The notes beneath the pieces were generated by a model. That model was not told where the DNA came from. It ran no database searches and worked only from the letters and a program-made list of their open reading frames with translations. A stretch of 5,134 bases of DNA, taken from positions 1 to 5,134 of the forward strand of contig URYP01000136.1 in NCBI GenBank assembly GCA_900552115.1, given 5' to 3'. This DNA is from an uncultured Oscillospiraceae bacterium (GTDB lineage Bacteria > Bacillota > Clostridia > Oscillospirales > Acutalibacteraceae). Each line of letters opens with the position of its first letter. The first letter of the stretch is position 1. Of the stretch, positions 1 through 5,134 are shown one piece after another. The position numbers and the translations under genes are program-made.

Positions 1-1010
1 TGTCCGGTATAGATCAAATCCGGATTGGCGATGTGGTTGAGCCGTACCAATTCCGAAACCGTCGTATGATAACGCTCGGCAATTTCCGAGAGGGTATCGC
101 CGTCTTTTACCGTATAGGTGCGGGAGGTATCCGGACGGCTCACCGCGTTCCAGGCTACCCATCCGGTCACTTGGCTGGCATTGCCGACATTGGCGCGGCT
201 GTTGGTAATACGGATACGGCCGTTAATGATGGCGTCGTTCCAAACAAAATAGGTGCCCGATACCGTAGCGGACGGAGTATCCGCTCTGGCGCTGACATAA
301 AGAGGCGTTTTATCAAGACGGATCTCTTCACCTGTTTTCAGCGGTGATTCGGGAGAGGGCTTCTCTCCGCCGTCATCCGGTTTGCCAAATCCGTTCAGGC
401 CCTTCTGCCTGATTTCCTGCGGATAGTCTACGTAGCATTCATCCCGGTCAACCGCACCGTTAATGCCGTCTACCCGTCCGCTGTTGGTATACTGCCACAT
501 ACCAATCGGTTTGGTATAGGTGAGCGTCGGGTACTGCGCCACCCATTTGGCCCAGCGGTCAAAACGTGGATCGGTAAGGCGCTCCGTCCACCAGTACTTG
601 TTGGCGTACATGCCGACAAAATAGCCGGCACGCCGCACCTTGTCATAAAAGGTCTGCGCAATCTGCGCAATCTCATCGTTGCTGCACTGACCGAGCGTTC
701 CTTCGTCCTCCAGGTCGTAATACAGGGGATAGGCCGGCCGGTAATCCTTCGCCAGGCGGATAATATGATCCGCTTCGCTGTCCGCGCGCGCCGTGTCGGT
801 TGCATAGGAGTACAGATAAATGCCAAAGGGAATGCCCAAGCGCGTGCACGCGTCGGCATTGGCCCGGTAGCGGCTGTCATCCTGGCTGGTTTCGTTGTCG
901 CCGTAGCCGCCCCTCAAAATGGCGAATTCCACGCCGGATGCTTTAACCCGTTCCCAGTCGATCTCTCCCTGGGCAAAGGATACGTCTATGCCTTTACGCT
1001 TAATGGCCAT
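1..1010 (-). CDS. GH25 muramidase (lysozyme) with SH3-like and LysM domains, 3' end cut by window
   Basis: Predicted N-acetylmuramidase that cuts the MurNAc-GlcNAc beta-1,4 bond of peptidoglycan. The reading frame gives 336 complete residues and leaves the window without a stop. The GH25 catalytic domain spans about residues 5-195. It starts with GIDVSFAQG (Asp9), has the YYDLED acidic pair (Asp99, Glu101) and ends with MWQYTNSGRVDGINGAVD (Asp188). A charged, proline-containing linker (about 205-228) leads to an SH3-like region (about 229-291, with NGRIRITN and VTGWVAWN) of a type common in Bacillota lysins. A LysM repeat begins at about 298 (YTVKDGDTLSEIAERYHTTV) and is nearly complete at the window edge. 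The catalytic domain begins at residue 5, so no signal peptide is visible, as in phage endolysins. I chose the ATG at 1010 because a strong SD lies 9 nt upstream; an in-frame ATG at 1019 would touch the SD. It could be a housekeeping or a prophage-derived lysin; no phage genes are in view. Confidence 0.95.
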   Translation of the reverse strand, partial: MAIKRKGIDVSFAQGEIDWERVKASGVEFAILRGGYGDNETSQDDSRYRANADACTRLGIPFGIYLYSYATDTARADSEADHIIRLAKDYRPAYPLYYDLEDEGTLGQCSNDEIAQIAQTFYDKVRRAGYFVGMYANKYWWTERLTDPRFDRWAKWVAQYPTLTYTKPIGMWQYTNSGRVDGINGAVDRDECYVDYPQEIRQKGLNGFGKPDDGGEKPSPESPLKTGEEIRLDKTPLYVSARADTPSATVSGTYFVWNDAIINGRIRITNSRANVGNASQVTGWVAWNAVSRPDTSRTYTVKDGDTLSEIAERYHTTVSELVRLNHIANPDLIYTG

Positions 1011-1019
1011 GGTAATCAT

Positions 1020-1028
1020 CTCCTTTCC
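1020..1028 (-). promoter_or_regulatory. Ribosome binding site of the GH25 gene
   Basis: GGAAAGGAG read on the minus strand, 9 nt before the ATG at 1010. It decides the start: the in-frame ATG at 1019 directly abuts this site and has no room for initiation. Confidence 0.85.
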
Positions 1029-1030
1029 AC

Positions 1031-1119
1031 ATGCGGAGGACAGGGGAGTTTCCGCATATTCATAAACAGCCGCCGCCCGTGAATCCGGACAAGCGGCTGT
1101 CTATTACCAGTATATGCGG
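1031..1119 (-). promoter_or_regulatory. Structured leader with nested, competing inverted repeats upstream of the GH25 gene
   Basis: Three related segments are visible on the minus strand: A = CCGCATAT (1112-1119), B = ATATGCGGA (1051-1059) and C = TCCGCAT (1031-1037). B pairs perfectly with A over 8 bp, enclosing an inner hairpin at 1066-1100 (arms ACAGCCGC/GCGGCTGT plus an inner GTCCG/CGGGC helix with a 6-nt loop). B can instead pair with C over 7 bp, extendable by a G-U and an A-U pair, across a 13-nt loop. That second helix would end directly against the SD at 1020-1028. The two pairings exclude each other, which is the layout of an attenuator or translation switch, but no known riboswitch class is recognised. 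Function is inference only. A lone -10-like TATACT lies at 1109-1114 without a matching -35; if used, the transcript would lack segment A. Confidence 0.45.
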
Positions 1120-1147
1120 GGGATGGGAAAAGGGGGTGGAAATTTTA

Positions 1148-1177
1148 GACCGAGCCGCCATACAGGACGGCTCGGTC
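1148..1177 (-). terminator. Hairpin overlapping the EFR1 stop codon, possible weak terminator
   Basis: Perfect 10-bp inverted repeat (GACCGAGCCG/CGGCTCGGTC) with a 10-nt loop; its upstream arm includes part of the TGA stop of the EFR1-type gene. On the minus strand it is followed by TAAAATTTCC, which is not a proper U-run. It may slow or stop transcription or protect the mRNA 3' end, but it is a poor intrinsic terminator compared with the one at 2042-2075, so read-through into the GH25 gene is possible. Confidence 0.5.
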
Positions 1178-1934
1178 AAGGATCAATGCCAGGATATTGA
1201 TGGATAACCGGCCGGTGGAAAGCCACGGTTATCGCCTTTTGTGGGCAAAGATTCACGCAGCGGTAGCAGTGCATACAGTTATTGTTCGCCATCACAGGGC
1301 CATGACCGTTCAGCACCAGGTTTCCGGCGGGGCACTGTCCGGCGCATGTCCCGCAGCCGGAGCATTCAGGCCCCACGTGGACGTTGCCGCGCGAGGCGGC
1401 CGCGTCAGAGTATTGGTTTTGGCGGCGCCATGTGCCCAGCAGCCGGGATACCGGCCCGGAACCTCTCTGCCGAACGCGATGCTGGCGCAAATGCTGTTCA
1501 ATACGATGAATTTTGGCGTTGGCCCGCTCCTTTTCCCACTGTGTCAAACGGGGGCCGTAAGTCCAGGAGGGCAGGATGTTGCATAGGTTGCCCGGCATCA
1601 GGAAATGGTCGGCATATATGACGGTAAACCAGTTATCCGGGAAGAGATCGGTAAAAGCGCAGGCGCCGTCGCAGGAGGAGAGCATCTGTGTGCAGAGCAG
1701 GATCATTTGTTTCCCACGAAAATCGTCACGGTATGCGGCGGCAAATTCCCGCATGATCCGGGGAACACCACCGTTATGAATGGGATAGCACACGGCCAGG
1801 CGGGTGTGGGCCCGCATACGAACGGAAAAGTCGGCCTGGTCTTCGATGGACAAGCATTCGCCCTGCATGACCTGCGAAAATCGTCGTGCGATATAGCGGG
1901 AATTTCCCGTCCCGGAAAAATAAATGGTCAACAC
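1176..1934 (-). CDS. EFR1-type protein: flavodoxin domain plus two [4Fe-4S] ferredoxin clusters
   Basis: Predicted cytoplasmic electron carrier or flavin/iron-sulfur oxidoreductase of 252 aa; partner and substrate are unknown. The N-terminal flavodoxin-like half starts at once with the FMN phosphate loop (TIYFSGTGNSR, residues 3-13), followed by CYPIHNGGVP (49-58). The C-terminal part carries two CxxCxxCxxxC clusters: Cys191/194/197/201 (CSGCGTCAGQCP) and Cys220/223/226/230 (CMHCYRCVNLCP). This order is diagnostic of the family annotated as EFR1 ferredoxins, common in anaerobic Clostridia. I chose the GTG at 1934 because AAGGGAGG lies 10 nt upstream and the flavodoxin strand begins right after it; a longer frame from 1997 would add 21 residues with no domain similarity and translate through a hairpin. 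It follows the terminator of the exporter operon, so it should be its own unit, yet I see no convincing -35/-10 pair (a -10-like CATAAT at 1996-2001 stands alone). A functional link to its neighbours is not evident. Confidence 0.9.
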   Translation of the reverse strand: MLTIYFSGTGNSRYIARRFSQVMQGECLSIEDQADFSVRMRAHTRLAVCYPIHNGGVPRIMREFAAAYRDDFRGKQMILLCTQMLSSCDGACAFTDLFPDNWFTVIYADHFLMPGNLCNILPSWTYGPRLTQWEKERANAKIHRIEQHLRQHRVRQRGSGPVSRLLGTWRRQNQYSDAAASRGNVHVGPECSGCGTCAGQCPAGNLVLNGHGPVMANNNCMHCYRCVNLCPQKAITVAFHRPVIHQYPGIDP

Positions 1935-1944
1935 GAACGGGTCG

Positions 1945-1952
1945 CCTCCCTT
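1945..1952 (-). promoter_or_regulatory. Ribosome binding site of the EFR1-type gene, supports a GTG start
   Basis: AAGGGAGG on the minus strand, 10 nt before GTG at 1934 and 13 nt before an adjacent TTG at 1931. It argues against starting at the upstream ATG at 1997. Confidence 0.8.
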
Positions 1953-1953
1953 T

Positions 1954-1976
1954 GCTGAAATACCTCTTGTTTCAGC
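1954..1976 (-). repeat. Inverted repeat directly upstream of the EFR1 SD
   Basis: Perfect 7-bp arms GCTGAAA and TTTCAGC with a 9-nt spacer, ending one base from the SD. It could be an RNA hairpin next to the ribosome site or a dimeric repressor operator. A second small palindrome, CCGTA-TT-TACGG, lies further upstream at 2019-2030. No regulator is encoded in the window, so the role is unknown. Confidence 0.45.
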
Positions 1977-2041
1977 GTATGAGACGCAATTCCACATTAT
2001 GCCTGACCAGGGAGGAGGCCGTATTTACGGACATATTCAAT

Positions 2042-2075
2042 AAAAAAACGCCTGGCCAATACTCTTGGCCAGGCG
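2042..2075 (-). terminator. Strong intrinsic terminator of the exporter operon
   Basis: Perfect 11-bp GC-rich stem (TTGGCCAGGCG/CGCCTGGCCAA on the plus strand read in either direction) with a 5-nt loop, followed on the minus strand by seven T. It starts 10 nt after the TAA of the ATPase gene. The other side has no T-run, so it acts only on minus-strand transcription. Confidence 0.95.
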
Positions 2076-2085
2076 CGGATATTCT

Positions 2086-2820
2086 TTAGTTGGCATTCAT
2101 TCGCTGTTCGTATGCGGCCAGTACCGTTTCCGGATCGCCCTGTTGCACCAGCACGCCCTCATGTATCCATATAACCTCGTCGCAGAGCTTGCGCAGCGTA
2201 CTCATATCGTGCGATACGATCAGCACGGTACGATCATCGTTGGAGATCAGCTCGTGCATTTTCTGGTAGCTTTTTTTCTTAAAGGCCGCGTCGCCGACAC
2301 TCAGTACCTCATCAATTAAAATGATATCCGTTTCCAAAATGGCGGTAATGGAAAAAGCCAGTTTGGAGAACATACCGCTGGAATAAGATTTGACCGGCAT
2401 ATCGATGTATTTGCCCAAACCGGAAAAAGCAATGATCTCGTCCATCTTTTCCTGAATTTGTTTTTCGGAAAATCCCATCAACAGCCCGGATAAAAAAATG
2501 TTTTCCCGGCCGGAAAGCTGATTCTGGAATCCCACGCCGATGGACAGCAGCGATACCGAGTGACCGAACAGATTGATGGTGCCGCTGTTGGCGGAAAAGA
2601 TGCCGGCAATCGCACGCAGAAGCGTGGATTTGCCGCTGCCGTTTTTGCCAACAATTCCGACAATCTTTCCTTTTTCCACGTCAAAGGATAAATCCTTGAC
2701 CGCTTCACAGATCTCCACCTGGTTTTTTTTCAGGGAGAACAAGGACCGCCGCAGCGACATGGGCTTCAGTGTTCGATACGATATGGATAAATCTTTGACT
2801 TCAATGGCGTTTTCGATCAT
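2086..2820 (-). CDS. ABC transporter ATPase for polysaccharide/teichoic acid export (TagH/Wzt-like, short form)
   Basis: Nucleotide-binding subunit (244 aa) that powers export of a lipid-linked surface polymer through the permease encoded just upstream. Visible motifs: Walker A GKNGSGKST (58-66), Q-loop Gln99 in GFQNQLSGREN, signature YSSGM (146-150) in the divergent form typical of the O-antigen/teichoic acid exporter branch, Walker B IILIDE (166-171) with D-loop SVGD, and switch His204 in VSHD. The N-terminal region (IEVKDLSISY, then an inserted basic stretch at 20-35 before the second strand) also fits that branch. The protein ends soon after the ATPase fold, without the C-terminal carbohydrate-binding domain of Wzt proteins or the long C-terminal extension of Bacillus TagH. 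ATG at 2820 has an AGGAG 9 nt upstream, and the permease stop lies inside that site, so translation is probably coupled. The gene is last in its operon. Confidence 0.93.
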   Translation of the reverse strand: MIENAIEVKDLSISYRTLKPMSLRRSLFSLKKNQVEICEAVKDLSFDVEKGKIVGIVGKNGSGKSTLLRAIAGIFSANSGTINLFGHSVSLLSIGVGFQNQLSGRENIFLSGLLMGFSEKQIQEKMDEIIAFSGLGKYIDMPVKSYSSGMFSKLAFSITAILETDIILIDEVLSVGDAAFKKKSYQKMHELISNDDRTVLIVSHDMSTLRKLCDEVIWIHEGVLVQQGDPETVLAAYEQRMNAN

Positions 2821-2829
2821 AGCGGCTCG

Positions 2830-2835
2830 CTCCTA
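2830..2835 (-). promoter_or_regulatory. SD of the ATPase gene overlapping the permease stop codon
   Basis: The minus strand reads TAGGAG: TAG (2833-2835) ends the permease and AGGAG (2830-2834) is the SD for the ATG at 2820, 9 nt away. The arrangement favours coupled, near-stoichiometric synthesis of the two transporter subunits. Confidence 0.85.
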
Positions 2836-3639
2836 AATAATTTTTGCGTAGCTGTTTTCGTATTTGTACACCAGATGGACGCCAAACGCGACCAGCGCCA
2901 CGCCTATGACAGCCCACAGCCCCATGGTAATATAATCGTTCATGCTGGGACACTGCTGTTCCAGCAGCACTTTCCGGCAGAGCGTGCTAAAAAAAGCAAT
3001 GGGATTGCAGCGTACTAAATAGCCGGCGAACGGGCCGAAAGTAGCATTTCCCTTCAGGCTGCCGAACAGATCATAAAAGATACCCGACATATAAAACACC
3101 AGCTGCAGTACAACCCGCACAATGTTTTCAAGGTCTTCCACAAACACGCCGAAATGCATCAGAATGGTGGAGATTCCAAATGTAATGACAGACAGGATGA
3201 GGAACGAGGGAATCAGATTCCATATATGCACCGATAAAGGCACCCGCATAATCACCATCATGACAGCGACAATGGCCAGAGAAATAATGGCTTTGAACAG
3301 GTTAACAAAGAGCCGCACCAGCACCAAAATGTATTTGGGCAAATAAATTTTGGACACCACGCTTTTGTTCATCTTGACAATACGGATGCTGTTGGTCACT
3401 GTTTTATTAAAAAGGTTCCAGATTGTCAGGCCGATAAAAACGAATATGGAAAAGTTATCGATTTTTCGGGGCAGAATGATGCCGAAAACCAGGGTATACA
3501 CCAGCATAAAACAGACAGGCTCCAGGATCCACCATAACCAGTTCAGGTGAGAACCGGCCACTTCTGCTTTAAGCTGCGACCGTGCAGAATAGCGGGCATA
3601 GCGAAAGTATTTTTGCATGTCCTTAAAAAAGCGATTCAC
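2833..3639 (-). CDS. ABC-2 type polysaccharide/teichoic acid export permease (TagG/Wzm-like)
   Basis: Membrane subunit of the exporter, moving a lipid-linked polymer across the cytoplasmic membrane with the downstream ATPase. Counted from the chosen start (268 aa): an amphipathic, basic N-terminal helix (about 1-25), the interface segment GSHLNWLWWILEP (29-41), and about six hydrophobic spans at roughly 33-55, 62-80, 104-131, 138-162, 171-189 and 236-257. Family-type signatures include VVLQLVFYMSGIFYD (176-190) and RCNPIAFF (210-217), matching the LSPIxY and NP elements of ABC-2 polysaccharide permeases. I prefer GTG at 3639 because GGGAGAG sits 6-8 nt upstream and the resulting N-terminus suits the family. 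The same frame stays open to an ATG at 3654 and a GTG at 3675, both with poor SD sites, which would give 273 or 280 aa. The gene has its own promoter. Confidence 0.92.
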   Translation of the reverse strand: MNRFFKDMQKYFRYARYSARSQLKAEVAGSHLNWLWWILEPVCFMLVYTLVFGIILPRKIDNFSIFVFIGLTIWNLFNKTVTNSIRIVKMNKSVVSKIYLPKYILVLVRLFVNLFKAIISLAIVAVMMVIMRVPLSVHIWNLIPSFLILSVITFGISTILMHFGVFVEDLENIVRVVLQLVFYMSGIFYDLFGSLKGNATFGPFAGYLVRCNPIAFFSTLCRKVLLEQQCPSMNDYITMGLWAVIGVALVAFGVHLVYKYENSYAKII

Positions 3640-3645
3640 AGGCAA

Positions 3646-3652
3646 CTCTCCC
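3646..3652 (-). promoter_or_regulatory. Ribosome binding site deciding the permease start
   Basis: GGGAGAG on the minus strand, 6 nt (8 nt from the GGGAG core) before GTG at 3639. It overlaps the alternative ATG at 3654, which itself has no comparable SD. Confidence 0.65.
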
Positions 3653-3662
3653 ATTGAATTAT

Positions 3663-3707
3663 CGTATTTCCGCACAGGAAAGATTGGTAATAAACGGAAT
3701 AAATACG
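3663..3707 (-). repeat. Inverted repeat in the permease 5' leader
   Basis: Seven-base arms CGTATTT (3663-3669) and AAATACG (3701-3707), with an extra CCG/CGG helix possible inside after a 3-nt bulge. In the predicted transcript it lies between the start point and the SD. It has no U-run, so it is not a terminator. It may be an mRNA-stabilising hairpin or an operator half-site pair, or chance. Confidence 0.3.
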
Positions 3708-3719
3708 CACATGAAAATT

Positions 3720-3748
3720 ATTATAGCACGCTTGCGGCAGCTTGTCTA
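3720..3748 (-). promoter_or_regulatory. Sigma-A-type promoter of the exporter operon
   Basis: Minus strand: -35 TAGACA (3743-3748), 17-nt spacer, perfect -10 TATAAT (3720-3725) with an extended TGC just before it. The first three bases of the -35 box are the TAG stop of the upstream transferase gene. The start point is expected at about 3712-3714, giving a leader of about 75 nt before GTG at 3639. It makes the permease-ATPase pair independent of the transferase promoter. Confidence 0.88.
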
Positions 3749-5005
3749 GCTTTCGCCGCCATTCTCCCGGCAAAAAATGGTTTCCCAAACGCGGCGGGAG
3801 GCATGGCCGTCGTCTTTCCCGTTAAACATGTCACAAAAGGCGGTGTAGTGCGGGCCGTCTTCAAAATGAGCAAGCTGGTCACTTACCACGGCCGCCAAGG
3901 ATTCTTCGTCCTGTACGATCGGACCCGGCAGGACGGACAAATCGAGATAAAAGTCCCTCAAATGATGCTGGTATTCTTCCCTGTCGTACATATAAAATAC
4001 GATCGGGCGGCGCAGGTTCGCATAGTCGAAGAACACACTGGAATAATCGGTGATCAGCAGGTCGCTGATAATATATAGATCGTTGATATCCTCCACGTTG
4101 GAAACGTCCAGCACCCGCTGACCAAGACGTTCAAAATCCATATGTTTCGTTATAAAATAATGGGCGCGGAAGAGCCAGACGACGCCATCGCCCAGGGTGT
4201 CGGCCATCCGTTCAAAATCCAGCCCCGGCGTATATACATAATCCCGGTCGGCCCGCTGGTTGTCACGGAATGTCGGCGCATATAAAATCACCTTTTTATC
4301 CGGCGGAATACCGAGCCTCCGCCGGATACGGCGCGCGTCCTTGTCGGTCCACTGATACAGACGGTCGTTGCGGGGATATCCTTCCTCGATAAGGATATCC
4401 TCTTTTCCCAGCGCGCGCAGATCGAACGCCGAACACAGTTTTTCGCTGCAATAGGGAGAAGGGGAGAGCAGATAGGAAAACTGGCGAGCCTGCGTGCGGT
4501 ACCGCCTGTGGATATCCTTAACCGAATCAAACGCATTAGCGTCCACGGTCAAGTCGCATCCCAGACGTTTTAAGGGGGTGCCGTGCCAGGTTTGGATCAG
4601 CGCTTGGCCTTTCCGCGCCTTAAAAAACGGAGGCATCATCGAGTTAGTGACAATGTAACGGGCGCTGACCAGAGCCTGCCGATACGCCGGGGAATCGTAG
4701 CGTACCAGGCGGGTACGCGGTTCATCAGGCTTGTCCGTCATATGCGCGGGATCGCGCAGAACCCACACGCTATGGAAAGACGTGTAAAGGGGATTATGCA
4801 TCAGCTCCTCGTACAGGGCTTTGGGATTTCCGCAGTAATGGCGGCTTTGGAAAGCGTCAAACATCACTAGATAAGGATCAATCGGGTGTCGGCGGGCGGC
4901 GATCCATAACAAAACACGCTGCTGGCAGAGACGAATGGCGTAGAGCGCCTGAAAGAGAGGTTTGCAGTGGGAGGTCAGGCGTTTGCCGAGTGCGCGCAGG
5001 TCCAT
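3746..5005 (-). CDS. CDP-glycerol glycerophosphotransferase family protein (TagB/TagF-like)
   Basis: Predicted enzyme (419 aa) that transfers glycerol-phosphate (or a related polyol-phosphate) units from a CDP-activated donor onto a lipid-linked wall-polymer intermediate at the inner face of the membrane. The catalytic domain shows the family motifs in order: QTWHGTPLKRLG (138-149, His141), EEGYPRND (207-214), YAPTFRD (242-248), FRAHYF (279-284, His282) and DINDLYIISDLLITDYSS (306-323). His141 and His282 correspond by motif to the two histidines known to matter in staphylococcal TagF. The first 40 residues are basic with short hydrophobic stretches (KPLFQALYAIRL, RVLLWIAARRH), fitting peripheral membrane attachment. 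The length is close to TagB-like primases and to single-domain polymerases and much shorter than Bacillus TagF, so primase and polymerase cannot be told apart. The ATG at 5005 has only a weak SD (GGTGA, 6 nt away). The exporter genes follow immediately. Confidence 0.93.
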   Translation of the reverse strand: MDLRALGKRLTSHCKPLFQALYAIRLCQQRVLLWIAARRHPIDPYLVMFDAFQSRHYCGNPKALYEELMHNPLYTSFHSVWVLRDPAHMTDKPDEPRTRLVRYDSPAYRQALVSARYIVTNSMMPPFFKARKGQALIQTWHGTPLKRLGCDLTVDANAFDSVKDIHRRYRTQARQFSYLLSPSPYCSEKLCSAFDLRALGKEDILIEEGYPRNDRLYQWTDKDARRIRRRLGIPPDKKVILYAPTFRDNQRADRDYVYTPGLDFERMADTLGDGVVWLFRAHYFITKHMDFERLGQRVLDVSNVEDINDLYIISDLLITDYSSVFFDYANLRRPIVFYMYDREEYQHHLRDFYLDLSVLPGPIVQDEESLAAVVSDQLAHFEDGPHYTAFCDMFNGKDDGHASRRVWETIFCRENGGES

Positions 5006-5064
5006 GCTGGTTCACCGCTTTCTTAAAGATATGTCCATAATTGGCTCAATCCGTAATCCTTATT

Positions 5065-5093
5065 AGTATACCCGAATTGCCATTTTTTTGCAA
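5065..5093 (-). promoter_or_regulatory. Sigma-A-type promoter of the glycerophosphotransferase gene
   Basis: Minus strand: -35 TTGCAA (5088-5093), 17-nt spacer, -10 TATACT (5065-5070). Predicted start at about 5057-5059, leaving a leader of about 53 nt before ATG at 5005. The remaining bases to the window end (5094-5134) show no recognisable gene or terminator. Confidence 0.82.
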
Positions 5094-5134
5094 CCGGTTA
5101 AAGAGGGCGGGAACAAGATAGAACGCGGGCGCCA

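Noticed and set aside
655..675. Tandem 9-bp repeat (TCTGCGCAA twice) within the GH25 gene.
   Set aside because: It only encodes a helical Ala-Gln-Ile-type repetition in the catalytic domain and has two copies, so it is ordinary coding sequence.
470..880. Minus-strand open frame of 136 codons inside the GH25 gene.
   Set aside because: It is out of frame with the GH25 coding sequence, which has full catalytic motifs, and its arginine/threonine-rich product looks like a frame-shifted artefact.
1935..1997. N-terminal extension of the EFR1-type protein starting at ATG 1997.
   Set aside because: No SD precedes it, the extra 21 residues precede the first flavodoxin strand without any domain, and a good SD sits at 1945-1952 for GTG 1934.
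3617..4078. Plus-strand open frame of 153 codons, the longest on that strand.
   Set aside because: It lies antisense to the well-supported transferase and the exporter promoter, has no SD, and shows no recognisable domain. It is a shadow of the real genes.
5012..5038. Eight-codon minus-strand reading frame (MDISLRKR) in the leader of the glycerophosphotransferase gene, its stop overlapping the weak SD of that gene.
   Set aside because: It has no SD of its own and its composition is not suggestive of a leader peptide. Short frames of this size are expected by chance.
5094..5134. Possible end of another gene at the right edge.
   Set aside because: Too short to judge; no motif, stop or terminator could be tied to a recognisable product.

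Overview
The window looks like mid-GC Bacillota (Firmicutes), most likely a Clostridia-type anaerobe. This is inferred from protein families (teichoic-acid-type glycerophosphotransferase with an ABC-2 exporter, a flavodoxin/2[4Fe-4S] EFR1-type protein, and a GH25 muramidase with a LysM domain), from clear SD sites and sigma-A-type promoters, and not from any marker gene. All five protein genes lie on the minus strand, so transcription runs from high to low coordinates.

Right part (5134 to 2040), cell-surface polymer block. A consensus-like promoter (5065-5093) precedes a 419-aa CDP-glycerol glycerophosphotransferase-family enzyme (3746-5005). A second, stronger promoter (3720-3748) has a -35 hexamer that contains the stop codon of that enzyme. 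It drives a two-gene exporter operon: an ABC-2 polysaccharide permease (2833-3639) and its ATPase (2086-2820). The permease stop codon overlaps the SD of the ATPase gene. A textbook intrinsic terminator (2042-2075) closes the block. The likely joint role is polymerising or modifying a glycerol-phosphate-type wall polymer on the inner membrane face and exporting it.

Left part (2040 to 1). An EFR1-type flavodoxin/ferredoxin protein (1176-1934, GTG start) is followed by a GH25 muramidase with an SH3-like region and a LysM domain (1010 to the window edge, 3' end cut off). Between them lies about 165 bases without coding sequence. It holds a hairpin that overlaps the EFR1 stop, a C-rich tract, and nested, mutually exclusive inverted repeats just upstream of the GH25 SD.

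No tRNA, rRNA, CRISPR, insertion sequence or attachment site was seen. Nothing here amounts to a clearly new system. The most unusual item is the structured leader of the GH25 gene.
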